Assembly: GCA_033063855.1 (NCBI GenBank)
Contig: CP093829.1
Location: 5,404,243-5,468,242 of the forward strand
DNA: 64,000 nucleotides
Direction: 5' to 3'
DNA from: Smittia aterrima
Lineage: Eukaryota; Arthropoda; Insecta; Diptera; Chironomidae
Shown here: one piece after another, positions 48,833 through 60,995 of the stretch
Numbering within the stretch: position 1 is the first letter of the stretch
How the letters are laid out: each line of letters begins with the position of its first letter
Translations under genes and position numbers: made by a program
The notes under the pieces: model-generated
What the model saw: the letters and a program-made list of their open reading frames with translations, nothing else
Told to the model about the DNA's origin: nothing
Databases searched by the model: none

Positions 48833-50985
48833 ATGACGAAGAAAGGTGGAATTCAACAACTGCAAACTGAAGTCGGAAGCGACGATGATCTTGACAAGTT
48901 TTTGGAGCGCGACGGGATTTTGGGTAAATTCAATTTTTACTGCAGCTTACGAGTAAAGTCTTTAAATTATAGTTTTAAATAGTTTTAGATGTTTACTCGG
49001 AGTGGGCTGGGCCTTGCGTTGGAATGGTTGGATATTTGAAGAAAGCGAAGCTGGAGATTGGAGGTCAAACAAGGAATGTCAATGTTTCGTGTTAGGCAAT
49101 GTTTTGTTTTCTACTTTCAGGTGACAATCTTCAGTTGGCCGTTTGCAAATCTGACAAAATCAAGAAGTTAATGCGTTTTCGAAATCGATCAGAGCCGACT
49201 TGGTTGTTTTGCTGTGTAAGCTATTGAAACAATTTCAAGTCTTGACTTAATTTTCCCTTTTTCAGCACAAAAAGATCGTTAACATGCTTCTCGGCTGCAA
49301 CGTTCCAAAGCTTATCGCGATTATCATTCAAGAACTGAAGAATGAAGAACAATACAAAGCTGGCGAATACGAAAGAGTTTTCTATGAGTTCGATCAGTTA
49401 TTACCCGACGAAGAAGAACGCGAGGTCATTAAATCGCAAATTGATGAAGAAACCAACCGGATCGAGATGGAGCAAGCGATACAACAAAGAAAAGAATACA
49501 TTCATTTTGTGACTGACGAGATTACGCAACACATTATCGACATGGGGGTAATGCTTTTCTTTCCTCATGGTTAGTGAGATATCTTCTCATCAAACGTAAA
49601 AATATTTAAAGTTTAAACTTTGCTTTAGTGATGAAAGACGCTTACAGGAAAACCGCTGACATCGCCGATAAAATGGAATTGAGTTGCAAAGATCGAAAGA
49701 TTGTCAAGTTCAAGCCAGAAATGTTTGAGATTCTTCATTACGAGATCGAGAATCCGTTGGGCGATGACGTCATTGATTACATTTTCACGAAGGAAATTTT
49801 AATTTTCTTGTGGAAACTTGGAGAAACTGACACGAGGGCACCGGAAGATGTTTTGAAGATTTTCTTTAAAACTGTTGCTGAACCAAGTGAGTTGAAGATT
49901 TTTTTTATTAAATCAAGTTCATGAAATGTTTCCTAAGATATCGTTTATGACGACACTGGATCAAAGATCATTCACCAAACACCAGCAATTCTCGAGGCAA
50001 TTGAATTTGTTCCTGGTCACGAGCCAGTGATCGTTGAGAAGCCAAACATGAATCGAAGAGTTTCAACTGCGAAGCACGCGCCTGTTGTGCAAGTAATGCA
50101 ACCAGCACTTCCGATAATCGACGAAGCGACTGGAGAGCCGATGAAAATGATGAGAGTTCCTGCTGTTTGGACTCCAATGAATCGAAGAGCTCACTCTGCG
50201 TTCATTTACATTTTCTTTCGAAATGTTTGTTAAAGTTATTTGAACTCAGAAGAATTTCTAAAGTTTAAACTTTATTTTAGCATACTGAACACTTTCTTCC
50301 GCCTGATCCTGAAATGATCCCGCAGCATCTTCTCTTTGTGTTCGACGCTTATAAACGACAAAATATCTTCGATGCTTGTAAACCGAATGAAGCTGATGTC
50401 CTGTCTTCTGGATTTTTTTCGTCAGAAGACATCGCAACGTGCACTCTCTTAGCAAAGACAAGTGAAAAATACGAACTCTTGAAACCAACTGTGTAAGTTG
50501 CTGAAAAAAATTCAAACATCAAATCTTCTAAAATACTTTCATCATAGAAACGATAAATTGATGTTGAAAGTCGCAAAGAAAAGAAGCGAAATCACGCAAA
50601 GACTTTACACGATGGGTCCCTGCTACTTCAGCAAGAACACAGTCGATGGCAAAGAAGATTGCGCAAAGCTTTTCCCTGACGACTATAACGTCGAAGAGGA
50701 AGAACCTGAGAATGAAAGTTGTGAGAATGAAGGCAAGAAAAAGAAGAAAAAGCGTCGTAAGAAGCGTGAGAAAGCTGAAGGTGATGCTGACCAGAGTCAA
50801 AGCCAAACAGCCGATCAAGTGTCGACTCAAGACTCTGAAGATACTCTCGATGGTAAGTTCATTGACAATTCGATTAAAAATAAATTAAAATATTTTCTTT
50901 TCTAGATCTCAGTGCTGATGAAGAAGACGCGATTGCTCATGATGGCAATGATGGACCTCCACCGCCTCCTTCGCCAATGCCATAA
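48833..50985 (+). CDS. Thioredoxin-domain protein of NME8/TXNDC6 (axonemal) type
   Basis: Nine exons: 48833-48923, 48989-49063, 49121-49215, 49266-49569, 49629-49886, 49938-50224, 50281-50492, 50548-50852, 50906-50985; 568 aa, all phases consistent. Residues about 30-110 form a thioredoxin fold (DVYSEWAGPCVGMVGYLKKA, EPTWLFCC). The active site reads WAGPC, so the first redox Cys is Ala and classical disulfide exchange is unlikely. Charged helical sequence and NDK-like segments follow (EYIHFVTDEITQHIIDMG, MFEILHYEIENPLGDDV). The C-terminal part has a Lys/Arg-rich tract (KKKKKKRRKKREK) and a proline-rich end (PPPPPSPMP). The family, which includes sea urchin IC1 and human TXNDC6/NME8, belongs to outer dynein arms of cilia and flagella; in flies such genes are expected in testis. 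Confidence 0.75.
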
Positions 50986-51149
50986 GTTATCTCACCTTGA
51001 AAGTGTTTGTAGCTTTTAGAAAATAGAAAAGAATAAAAGTTTTCCAGATCTTGTGATGAAAACGTTTCAAGGTTCACTTGCATTTTCTCAGCTGATTAAA
51101 TAAGGAAATTTCTTCTTTATCTTCTACCAACTGCAATCTCTCTTTTTGC

Positions 51150-51156
51150 TATAAAA
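51150..51156 (+). promoter_or_regulatory. TATA box of the amylase gene
   Basis: TATAAAA lies 49 bp before the amylase start codon, with TCAACTTATCATC about 20-35 bases downstream as a likely start region. A short 5' leader is typical of insect amylase genes. Confidence 0.7.
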
Positions 51157-51198
51157 GCTTCGCGATTACTTCAACTTATCATCAAATAAGTTTCAACG

Positions 51199-52776
51199 AT
51201 GTCGAGAGTTTTAACTTTCATATCATTGAGTTTGATTCAAACAGTTCTGGGTCAGTTCGATCCACATTTCTACTCCAATCGACAGGGAATTGTTCATCTC
51301 TTCGAATGGAAATGGCTCGACATAGCAGACGAGTGTGAGACCTTCTTAGGCCCAAAAGGTTACGGCGGAGTCCAAACGAGTCCAGTTAATGAGAACGTTG
51401 TGATTGAAGGAAGACCTTGGTACGAGAGATATCAGCCAATGTCTTTCAAGTTGACAACGAGATCTGGAACTGAAGATGAGTTCAAGGAAATGGTTAAACG
51501 TTGTCGCAATGCTGGAGTGAGAATTTATGTTGACGTTGTAGTCAATCACATGGCAGCTCCAGGTCCAACATCGCCTCTCACCGGAACTGCTGGTTCAGAA
51601 GCCGATCCATTAGCTCGAGATTTTCCAGCTGTTCCATTCACTCGCTCAGACTTCCATCAATCTTGTGGAATCGAAGATTATTCAAATGCAACTGAAGTTC
51701 GCACTTGTGAGCTTGTATCGTTGCCAGATTTGGATCAAGCAAATGATAATGTCCGAAAAGAAATTATTTCCTTCATGAATCATTTGATCGATTTGGGCGT
51801 CGCTGGATTTCGAATGGACGCAAGCAAACACATGAACCCTTACGATCTCCGAATCATCTACGGAAGTCTCAATGCTTTAAGTCCTAACAACGGCTTTGAA
51901 TTAGCTTCTCGTGCGTTCTTCTTCCAAGAAGTCATCGATATGGGAAATGAAGCTGTCAGACGTCAAGAGTACATCACACTTGGAACTGTCACTGAGTTCA
52001 CTTACTCATCACAAATCGGAATGGTCTTCAGAAAGACTGACCGAGATCTCACAGCTCTCGAGAAATGGGGAACTCAAAGTGGTTTCCTTCCTTCTCGTTA
52101 CAGCTTCGTCTTTGTTGACAATCATGGTAAAGCTTTCAATTTTCGTCAATCATCATTCAAATTAATTTCACTTTCAATTTGTTTAGACAATCAACGTGGA
52201 CATGGCTCAGGAGGAACGACGATTCTAACTTACAAAGACGGAAATCTTTACATGAAAGCTGTTGCGTTCATGTTAGCTCATCCTCATGGAGAATCTCATC
52301 CTCGCATCATGAGTAGCTTCGCCTTCAGTGATCCAAGTCAAGGACCACCTCAAGATTCTGACGGCAATATTATCTCAAGAGGAGTCGATGCCAATGGACA
52401 ATGCACGAATGGTTGGGTTTGCGAACATCGATGGGCTCCAATCGCGAATATGATTAAATTCCGAGCGGCAACTGCTAACACTTTGGTGAAATCATTCACA
52501 AAAATCTCAGCGAATCAAATTTCTTTCTGTCGTGGAAACAAAGGGTTCATCGTTATCAACAATTCTGGAGATATTGACTTGAGTGCCACTCTCAATGCTT
52601 GCGTTCCCGATGGAAGTTATTGTGACGTGATCTCTGGAGAAGTTGTTGACGGAAGATGCAGTGGCAAGACGATCACAGTTAGTGGAGGCAAAGTCAAAAT
52701 TGATCTCTCGAAAAATTCTGCTGGAGTCATCGCCATCCACGTCGAAGCAAAGCCGTCGCTTTGCAGTTGCAATTAA
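51199..52776 (+). CDS. Amy: Alpha-amylase (GH13), secreted
   Basis: Two exons (51199-52126, 52187-52776) encode 505 aa, normal for animal amylases. Signal peptide MSRVLTFISLSLIQTVLG precedes QFDPHFYSNRQGIVHLFEWK. Conserved regions are VDVVVNHM, GFRMDASKHM (nucleophile Asp near 207), FFFQEVIDMG (acid/base Glu near 244) and FVDNHDNQRGHG (Asp near 310). Arg in GFRMD and in HPRIMSSFAF match chloride-binding positions, so it is probably chloride-activated. A C-terminal beta domain (about 405-505) contains paired cysteines. The 60-bp intron lies in the codon between NH and DNQRGHG. It has no stop and is a multiple of three, so unspliced RNA would stay in frame but insert 20 residues beside the catalytic Asp. 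The enzyme cuts alpha-1,4 bonds of starch and glycogen in the gut. Confidence 0.95.
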   Translation: MSRVLTFISLSLIQTVLGQFDPHFYSNRQGIVHLFEWKWLDIADECETFLGPKGYGGVQTSPVNENVVIEGRPWYERYQPMSFKLTTRSGTEDEFKEMVKRCRNAGVRIYVDVVVNHMAAPGPTSPLTGTAGSEADPLARDFPAVPFTRSDFHQSCGIEDYSNATEVRTCELVSLPDLDQANDNVRKEIISFMNHLIDLGVAGFRMDASKHMNPYDLRIIYGSLNALSPNNGFELASRAFFFQEVIDMGNEAVRRQEYITLGTVTEFTYSSQIGMVFRKTDRDLTALEKWGTQSGFLPSRYSFVFVDNHGKAFNFRQSSFKLISLSICLDNQRGHGSGGTTILTYKDGNLYMKAVAFMLAHPHGESHPRIMSSFAFSDPSQGPPQDSDGNIISRGVDANGQCTNGWVCEHRWAPIANMIKFRAATANTLVKSFTKISANQISFCRGNKGFIVINNSGDIDLSATLNACVPDGSYCDVISGEVVDGRCSGKTITVSGGKVKIDLSKNSAGVIAIHVEAKPSLCSCN

Positions 52777-54077
52777 TCAAATGACAAACTTTTGGTGAAG
52801 GAAATTAATTTAAATAAGGTCGCACAATAATTCTGGGAGAACTTGAAAATAATAAATTTTACGCTTTAAAAAATGTGTAATTTAATCTCTCGCAACTCTC
52901 TCAAGATCATTAAGCAACTACAACGGCGCGAGACCTTCTAGCATATCAAACAGCTAATAATCGATTACAGTTTCATGTTGTTTAACGACAAATCAACTGC
53001 GCCAGACGTTGACACTTTCTTTCGTTGCTGTTCGTCGTCATTTTGCAATTGAAGAATCGTGAACATCCTGACGAATTAAAAAGTGACTCAATTTCGTTAT
53101 TACGATTGAATAATCCGCGATTCGCGTAACGATCAAGTGACGAGAGGATTTGCGCAAATAAGAAAGCGTCGTTTGAATATCAATTGATCTAGCTCTCGCT
53201 CTTCGTGTTTAGCTTCGAGTGTGAATAATATTTGCAATGTTCTGAGAGCTTCTGAATTTTCCTTTTGATTTACTTTGTCAATAGATTCCGCAAAATTTCT
53301 CGTGTCAACCACAAATTCCATCAGCACGGAAACTTTCTAAACCGACTCATGAGAAGAGTTCAATTTCTAGAGTTTCTCGTTTCACTGTAAAAAAAATATT
53401 TCTTCGATTTTAATTGGAGATCTACTCAGACAGAAATAATCGAATCTCAGCGAGTTCTACTCAGAACGAGAACGAGTAATTCTTTCTTTCAATGTCGCGG
53501 GTAATTTTAAATTCAGGTTTAACATCAACTCAATGATCGCAAAGGATGCATCATGAAGGTCAAACTTTGTTATCTTCGCAGTGGGAAAAGAAATAAATGA
53601 AACCTGATCAAGCTGTGTCTAGAAATTCTTGTAAATCACTTTGTAATTGCTTTGATCTAAGATCTCATCGAAGGAAAGCCCTCGAAGATATAAAACTCGC
53701 GAGAGAATCAATCTTGAGCTTCACTCAAAAAAACTTCAAATCTTATCGAGAGTTAGAGTCCAGAAAAAAAAACTTTTCATTCTCCAACTTGCGCAACGAA
53801 GAAGCTTCTTTTCATATCTTTCCCACCTTTCTCTCTTTTCTCTTAGCACTCATCGCTAACTATCGCAAGTTTTTCTCTTCGGCTTTAAACCAATTTAACT
53901 GACGGTGCGAGCCATCATTTGGTTCAGTTCTCTTTAAGTCGTTGAGTTGGAAAGGTTGAAAAGAAAAGGGAAAAGTTGTAAACTAATAAAAGTTGAAGTG
54001 ATTTTTTGAAGAAACTTTCGAGACAAATTTTCGAGAACTTTTTGGATTAAACAAACTGAGAACTCAAAAGAAGGAAA
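52777..54077. other. Intergenic region upstream of the DUF4774-like locus
   Basis: No recognised gene; a 101-aa frame at 53597-53902 has no domain. An initiator-like TTCAGTTCTC lies near 53922, about 150 bp before the next start codon, without a clear TATA box. Confidence 0.5.
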
Positions 54078-57000
54078 ATGAAGATTTATTTGGTAAGAAT
54101 CGTATTCGTTGAGATCACTAGAAGTGCAAAACAACGAATTTACTGTTACAATTCGTCAGCCGACGTGTGAATTCAAAACCAGTCTCATTCCTTTGAATTA
54201 TTCTTCTTGGTCTCAAGCGAAGAGATAAAAGATTCAGTGTTAAGTCTTTCTTAAAAACTTTAACACACAAAGTGACGAGAACGAGCGAAAATTTGTGTCA
54301 ATTGAACATTAAATAAAAGTTTCATTTAATGAATTCAATGTTTGACTAACGGCGAATCAGAATCGAATGTTTATGTGTCACTGGCGTCGGAAATTAGCAA
54401 TTGACTAACAAATTTCCCGATCTCTATCTTTGTTGCGATTATGAAAAGCAAGAAATCTTTGAAATCGAAATTCTCGCTGGAGGAAAGAAGGCAGGAGAGT
54501 GAAGAAAACCAGTTTCAAGTTGTTCTAACGCAAACTTCAAGTCGTTTGTGGTTAACGAACTAATTTATTGACTGATTGTCTCGCGAAATATTTACAACTG
54601 AATGGAAGTGTGGACAATGTCTTGTCAATACAAAAAAAAATAATTTCAAGGTCGATCAATGATGGAACAAGTCTTTATCATCATCAACTTGACACTAATT
54701 GGTCATTAGCCAGAACTCGCTACGGGATGTCGAGTTAACTCGAGCTAAACAAAGTCTTTATTGCAAATTGATGACAATCAGTTCTCCATTCGCGAGAAAA
54801 ACTGCTTCAGAATCAATCGAGAGTTTATTGAACCCTTTTATTCCGCAGATGTTGATCAAAGACTGTTTTCTTCTCGTGAAGAAAAAAGAAATAAAATGTT
54901 AATCGACCACTCGCGAGCGTAGGAAATTCTTACGTGCGGAAATTATGCGTCAAAATATTCGAGAGCTCTCTGCTAATGAGATCTCATTAAAAGAAAGTTT
55001 CTCGATGAAGTTATTATTAGCATAGAAGGAACGAAGAGGTTTTAAGTTAATTACGAGGACTTATTTACGATCTCTTTCGTCGATCTCATTTGTCAAGACC
55101 TCAACCTGTAATTAGTTCAAAAAGTTTATGATAATCCGACCTGATTCTCGAGATTCTTTCGAGGAGGCGTTGAGAGTGAGAGAGAAATCAAACTCGTAAC
55201 CTATTTACATTTCATGCAATGTCAGGAGATTAAGCAACAGTTATTGTCCGTATGCTAATGGAAGTTCGACAGAAAGGCAATGAACGAACCGAAAATAAAG
55301 CAAAGACTCGATGACTTGCATTCAAATTACGTCGCGCGATTCGATCCGGAATTCCTGATTAGGCTTGAATCGTTTTTGGCGTCATTTCTCACGAATTTGA
55401 TTGATAAAAGTTCGACAAACTCAAGACGAAGCTTTTATTTAGAGCGACTTCCCAGTTTCGGAGAAGCGCCGCGATGATTTCATAATCAATTGGAGGCTTG
55501 AAGCGTGTGTTTGCGTTGAAATCTTTCGTTCGATTTCCAAATTATTGAATTATCATGTTTCGCCTCATCAACTCAAATAGTTTCCGAGCGTTGAAAGAAA
55601 AATTACGACAAACAAGCCGAAATTAAATTGAGACGTGTTTATCTTTCTTCGTCTTCTCTCTGAAATTTTAATTAAAAACAACTTCACGGCAATCACTCAC
55701 TCGCTCGTCGGTTAGACTTCGCGGCAAAGTTTGAGAGTTTCGCTCTATCAGAAGTTTCGCTAGCTTTGAGTTGATAAAATTCTCATTAAGTTATCTTAAG
55801 ACACAATGAAATAAACTTAATCTTAAAAGCTTTTTTTATCGACTCATGAAACCGTAAAATTACTTAGACTTTGAATCACGCGAACTCTTTAAAAATTTCA
55901 CACGACATTTCAGGCTTCATCGTTGATCGTCGTTTATTTATCACTCGTTTCCTGCCGACCGCAAACCGTTCAGTAAGTCTATCATCTTTTGCTTTATTAA
56001 GTGCTTAACATCAATCAATTTTGATTTGGGCACGAGCTGGTGGAAATGGAGATTTATTTAAATTCTAATTTCAACTAACGCTTCGTCTTTCATCTTGTCT
56101 AACATTTTTTTTATTAATAACTCATTTTATGACGAGCTAATGATACTTTAATTTGATGAGCTCAACTCTATTCAACCTTTGATTGATGGAACTTCAATTA
56201 AAGTTTGATTTGGTTGAGCTTATTTAAACATTCAAAGGCGACAAGTCCATTTCTTTACCTGTAACAATTTTGATCTCTCAAGAACTTTAAACTATTTTTC
56301 TCCTCGGGGAATTACTTGAAACGAGATTGAATGTTAGAAAATAATTCGTTCACACGCCACTCCAAAGTTGTTTGATTTAGTTTTGAGTCAAGTTTACAAA
56401 CGAAAAGTGATTACGAAGATTAAAGATTGAAAAATTGTTGCAGGTACGTGTACAAAAACTTTGTGTAAATAACTCAACTAATTTCGCTTTGGCAGTTGCT
56501 CAATGAAGTTTTGTGTTGATTTTAGGATTGAGGAACAGAAACTCTTTCATCTTCAAAGAGCAATTAAGAGTCCTCACTCAGAGAAACGTGGATCAGCTGA
56601 GGAAACTCAAAGAATTCTTCAAGAGATCGACAGAATAAATTTGTCTTTGGGATATCGGAAGAAAGCTTCTCTAGCATTTCCGAGAGTCGTCAGTGGAGGA
56701 AATGAAGGTTACTTCTATCCTCGTCAAGAGTTTCGACCCGAATTCCTCACAAAGAAAATTGAAAGTTCAAACCCAAACTTGAGAATGAATCATCGTCGAG
56801 CGATCTATCCTTTCAACAATCAAAACTATTATTATCCCGCGCCATATCTTCAAGTTCCCGAAGGAAGAAAAGTCGAAGAATTCAAGTCAAACAAATTTTT
56901 CTATCCAATCATTTACGCTCCAAACTTTTTGCCTTACGAAAGTAATCGAAAGGAGAAGTCTTTAGACGGCTCAATCAGATTAGGAACAATTGTCGTTCTT

Positions 57001-57956
57001 TCACCAGAAGAATTATCGGAGAGATCGCCGAAAGCTGTCAGCGATGCTCCAAAGAAAATTGGAAATGAAAAGAAACCAGGAAAGGTTAAGAATCAATCTG
57101 AAGAGAGTGACACAATCTACGATGACATTGTCGATATTGGAAGTGAAGCTTTGGCTCTCGTAGGAGAAGACGACGATGAGGAAGATGAAAGACAAGAAGC
57201 AACTGTCGTGCCTGCTCGATTACCGTCGATAAAGAACGATAAATATTTAAATTTATCTTTGAAGAAGCACCCACAAGAGATCATTGATGAAGAGAATCGT
57301 AGAAGTCCGCCTCCAATCCCATCCGATCGTGCATTCAACTTCTCCAATCCAATCGAGAAACTGCAAAACTTTACAAAACAATTTTCATTTAATCAAAGTA
57401 CTCCAGCTGCGAAAGACACTTCACAGCAATTGGTCTCGTCAACGCCTTCAGCTGAAGACATTCAAGACGCGGAAGATGAAAAGGCTGAAGACAAATTAGA
57501 TGAGAAATCGCCTTTTGGTTTCGCATTTGGCCCAGGCCAACAACTACAAACTTACAAAGAGGGCGGTCTGATAATTCAACGATTAAAAGTGAGACGAGGA
57601 GGAATTGCAATTGCTGGGCCTGGAGGAGTTGCAACTGTGAGATGAGAAATTCTATTTTAAATTCTCAAATTTAATTAAATTCTTTTCAGGCTGGAAGTGG
57701 AGGAACTGCGATTGTTGGACCGAATGGAATTGCCTTGACGCATCCAAGGTATCGTAAACTTTATTGCTCGTAATTCTCGATTGAATGTCAATTTGTTTTT
57801 AGAGGCTTGGCAATTGGGGGTCCTGGGGCAAAGATTTACGCAGTACCTGAGAGCACTGATCTCGAGAATTTAGCTCTCACACATTCGGCGAGGAATTTTA
57901 ATCTCGAGGGAGTTTTAGTGGCGCGGGGGCCAGTCGTTTACTACAATCAACCATGA
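54078..57956 (+). CDS. DUF4774-like secreted protein, module V1 with leader
   Basis: Exons 54078-54092, 55914-55972, 56526-57636, 57690-57748 and 57803-57956 join to 465 aa. The first encodes MKIYL and the second ASSLIVVYLSLVSCRPQTV; together they form a signal peptide. Intron 1 is 1.8 kb. The large third exon is hydrophilic, with Tyr/Pro-rich (FYPRQEF, NYYYPAPYLQVP) and acidic (EDDDEEDE) parts. It ends in a Gly-rich repeat, GGIAIAGPGGVAT, continued across the next splice as AGSGGTAIVGPNGIA and then GLAIGGPGAKIY. That repeat is the signature of the insect DUF4774 family, whose function is unknown to me; secretion into cuticle or matrix is an inference. Exon 2 ends with two extra bases, and exons 3 and 5 begin with one. 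Confidence 0.75.
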
Positions 57957-58204
57957 ATTTATCAACTTTACTTGCCATAAACCTGGAGCTTTTGTTATTG
58001 AATAGTCTTCGCTCTCTCTGTTGGCCATTTAACCAGTGCTGTCACTGCGTTTGAGATTTTATTGTACAAAAGAATTTTGTTTTTCGGAGAAATATATTTT
58101 TTATAAAAGTTAATGTCCGTGAGTTGCATGAGCGGGAAGAGATTTTCTGTTAAATGTTTTTTGATTTGATTTTAAAGATGAAAACTAAATTAATTGGAAT
58201 TCAG
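57957..58204. promoter_or_regulatory. Spacer with a TATA-like box before module V2
   Basis: TATAAAAG at 58102-58109 could be a promoter, but no start codon between it and 58205 gives an open frame into module V2: ATGs at 58154 and 58169 both meet a stop at the acceptor. Confidence 0.3.
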
Positions 58205-59015
58205 GTTTAACGCAGCAAGATCGCAAGGAAGAAGCTTCGAGAACTTTCCGATTGTCGTGATTGATGAACCAGCTTTTACTCCACCAGCGAAGTCAAGAAT
58301 TCCTGCGAGTCTTCCATCGATCGCTTGGTTTGGAGCTTATCCTTATCTCAACAATCAACGTTACGCTTATCATCCAGAGGAACCAACTTTTATTTCCGTG
58401 AAGCCAAAGACGAAGACAACAAAGAAAATGAGAATCTCAACAGTCAAAGACTCAATGAAACTTGTTGATGCTAGAAGACGACCCGAGAAACTTCAGCAAG
58501 CTCCGAAAATGGATTTGAAGTTCATCAATGCAGTTCAACAACCAAATTCAAAATTCGTTGTTGAGAAATTCTTTTTGGTCCCGGGTAAACAAATCGAGTA
58601 CTCGGCTTCAGAAGTTGCTCCAGTCAAAATTCAAAAAGCTTTGAAATCACAAAAGCTCAAATTACGAAAAGAAATTCTCGACGACGAAGAAATTGAGACT
58701 GCGACAGTAAAAGTTGAATCGTTTGGAAGATCCGCTGCTGATCAGCCGATTCCTGATTACAGCGCTTTCTTTCCTAAAACGACATTCACACAATCAGGGA
58801 AAGGCGAAGAGTCAACGCTAATCCTCGAACCAATTTCGAAAGCAATCTCAGGAAACGAGGGCACTTCAATATCAGCTCCAGTCTCACGAGCAATTCTCCG
58901 AAGAGACTCATCAGTCAAAGTTCTCTTCAGACCTCAATCAGTTGCGATCACAGGAGCAAACGGAATCGCTCATGCTCAAGCTGATCTTCTTCTCGACTTC
59001 ATCGAAGACGAATAA
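58205..59015 (+). CDS. DUF4774-like module V2, no start codon of its own
   Basis: One long exon after an acceptor (GGAATTCAG) begins with one base of a split codon, then FNAARSQGRSFENFP, and ends at a stop after 269 codons. The body is Lys/Pro/Ser-rich (KPKTKTTKKMR); the end reads SVAITGANGIAHAQADLLLDF, a DUF4774-like motif. There is no in-frame ATG, only an in-frame stop just upstream, so it must be spliced to an upstream exon that leaves two bases. Both leader exon 2 of V1 (ending CA, giving Gln-Phe-Asn) and V1 exon 4 (ending AG, giving Arg-Phe-Asn) fit. I favour an alternative 3' module of the V1 locus; a separate gene with an unseen first exon is possible. Confidence 0.6.
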
Positions 59016-59379
59016 TTTAAACATTTACAAAGATTTTTGTTACCTCAATAACAAGTTTGCCTCTCTTAAGAAATTAAAGTTTTGTAAATACAAAAATTTT
59101 AAAAACTTTTTCACGTTTTACACTTTTCAGTTGATTTGCCAATTCCAATCACAATTTCTTGTAGATTACTTACTGTCACTTAATCGCCTTCTTCTGTTCT
59201 ACTTTCATGTCTTTATCGCTCTCACCTTCTTTCATAGACTGTGTCACCTAAATCACGAGCACGTGTAGTTTGAAGTTAAATAACAACGAAACGCTCTCCG
59301 ATTAAAATTATTTATTGAACTGTAAACCGACGAGTGCATGCTAATGAATCATTCCCACGTTTAACAGAAACAATTTTAG
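59016..59379. other. Spacer between modules V2 and V3
   Basis: AT-rich. I searched it for a signal-peptide exon ending in the phase needed by V3 and found none. Confidence 0.4.
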
Positions 59380-60995
59380 ATTCGAGCAAGTCGACGACGC
59401 TGTTCGCCTCCCTTACATTGGCGGAGCGAAAGGTCAAGTCCTTGAGATTCGACAGAGACCAGACGGAACTGTTTTCAGTCGAATTTTGATGGATGATGTT
59501 AAGCCAGATCTTAAGAGAGAAGATTCTGAGCCGAACTTGAATGGATTTGGAAAGCCTGAAGTTTCTTTCGAAGAGAGTTTAGCTTCGATTCAACGAGCAG
59601 CAGCTGAACTTGTGCATTTGCAACAAACTTACAAGGAGAACGGAAAGTTCTCTGATGTCCAAAAACGAAAATATGCTGAAAATCTTGAGAAGCTCGGAAT
59701 TTCCGCGCAGAGACTTGCGAATGTTTCAGATGACGATGATTATAAATTGTTGTTTGAAGGTGAATTTTAATTTCGAATTAAAATTCTTGATCTTGAAATT
59801 TTCGTTTCATTCTCAGAACCTCAAGGAGATCGCATCAAAGGTGGATCGAAGAAGAAGCCGGACAATATCAAATTCCCTCCTTTCGCAAAGAAGCCTCAAC
59901 CAGAAACACCAAAGAAGGAAGAATGTGGTGAAGAAGAGGAAAATGTTGGAGAAGAAGGGGATTCAGTGAACAAGGAGAATGCAAACCCAACGACAATTTC
60001 TCCAAATTCCGCTGAATCTTTGGAAGCTTCAACAACAAAGAAAACTACGACAAAAGCACCAGAGACTAACTCAAGCGGTGACACAGTTTCTGTTTCAAGT
60101 TCCGATGGCGATGAAGAGTCTTCAGTCGCTGAAGCTAAACCAGGTGAAGTAGAAATTATTTCTTGAAGTTTTTGTTTCTGAATTTTTCTTTCTCTCTCAG
60201 TTGGTTTGGCTATTGCTGGAGTTGGAGGAGTCGCATCATCGAAGCCTGTGGCAACTGCTGTAGTTGGACCTGGTGGACTAGCAGTTGGTAAGAGATTGAA
60301 ATTATTTCATCAATTTTGCCTAAAAATATTTTCACTTAGCTCGACCTGTCGCAACTGCAATCGCTGGGGTCAAACCAAGTGACATCAGCGACTTAGGAAT
60401 TACGATTCCTTCAAAGTTGAAGGATTTAGCAGCTCGCGGTGGAAGTTTCCCTCTCAAAGGCAAATATGGCCTTGTAAGTCTCAATGACGAGGAGAACGAC
60501 GAACGAGTTTTGATCGGGCCGAACTACTTTGCGCAATCTCGCTTTGCGGAAAAAGATTTGAATTCCGATTCCGACTTCGAGAACGATCGAGCTGAGATCG
60601 ACGATGTTGAAGATGATAAATCGACACGACCTGACAACGAAGATGATTTCGAGAACTCAAAAGATAATTTCGATCATAATCCAAACGGTGATCGTCAAGT
60701 TGAGCCAATCGAGAATCCTTCAAACCCTTTTGGCTTCAATTATGGTAAACATCCTTTGTTCCCTCCGACTTACGATGGAGTTTACAACTTCTTGCCTAAT
60801 CCTTATTTGCCGCCATATAACTTCAACATTCCTCTTCCACTCCTCAATCAATATTTACAACGTCGAGCTTACAACTCTGGATTGAGATATTCAGCAGCTG
60901 CTCAATATCCCGGAAACTATCGTCAACAACAGTTCAATCCGAATCCAAATCCTCAAGCTTATTCACCTTACTCAAGATTTGTCTTCGTTCAATAA
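59380..60995 (+). CDS. DUF4774-like module V3, no start codon of its own
   Basis: Exons 59380-59759, 59817-60143, 60201-60287 and 60340-60995 join in consistent phase to about 482 codons. The first exon starts with one base of a split codon, then FEQVDDAVRLPYIGGAKGQV. It includes a Gln/Leu helical part (ESLASIQRAAAELVHLQQTY). The second exon is acidic, Lys/Thr/Ser-rich. Exons 3-4 carry VGLAIAGVGGVASSKPVATA and VGPGGLAVARPVATAIAGV, the clearest DUF4774 signature in this region. The C-terminus is Asn/Pro/Tyr-rich (NPYLPPYNFNIPLPLL). As with V2, the 5' end needs two bases from an upstream exon; CA from leader exon 2 of V1 would give Gln-Phe-Glu-Gln. Whether it is a separate gene or a third 3' module cannot be settled from sequence alone. 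Confidence 0.65.

Noticed and set aside
58101..58204. Independent short first exon for V2 after the TATA-like box
   Set aside because: ATG-GTGAGT at 58112 leaves no spare bases, while V2 needs two; the other ATGs meet stops at the acceptor.
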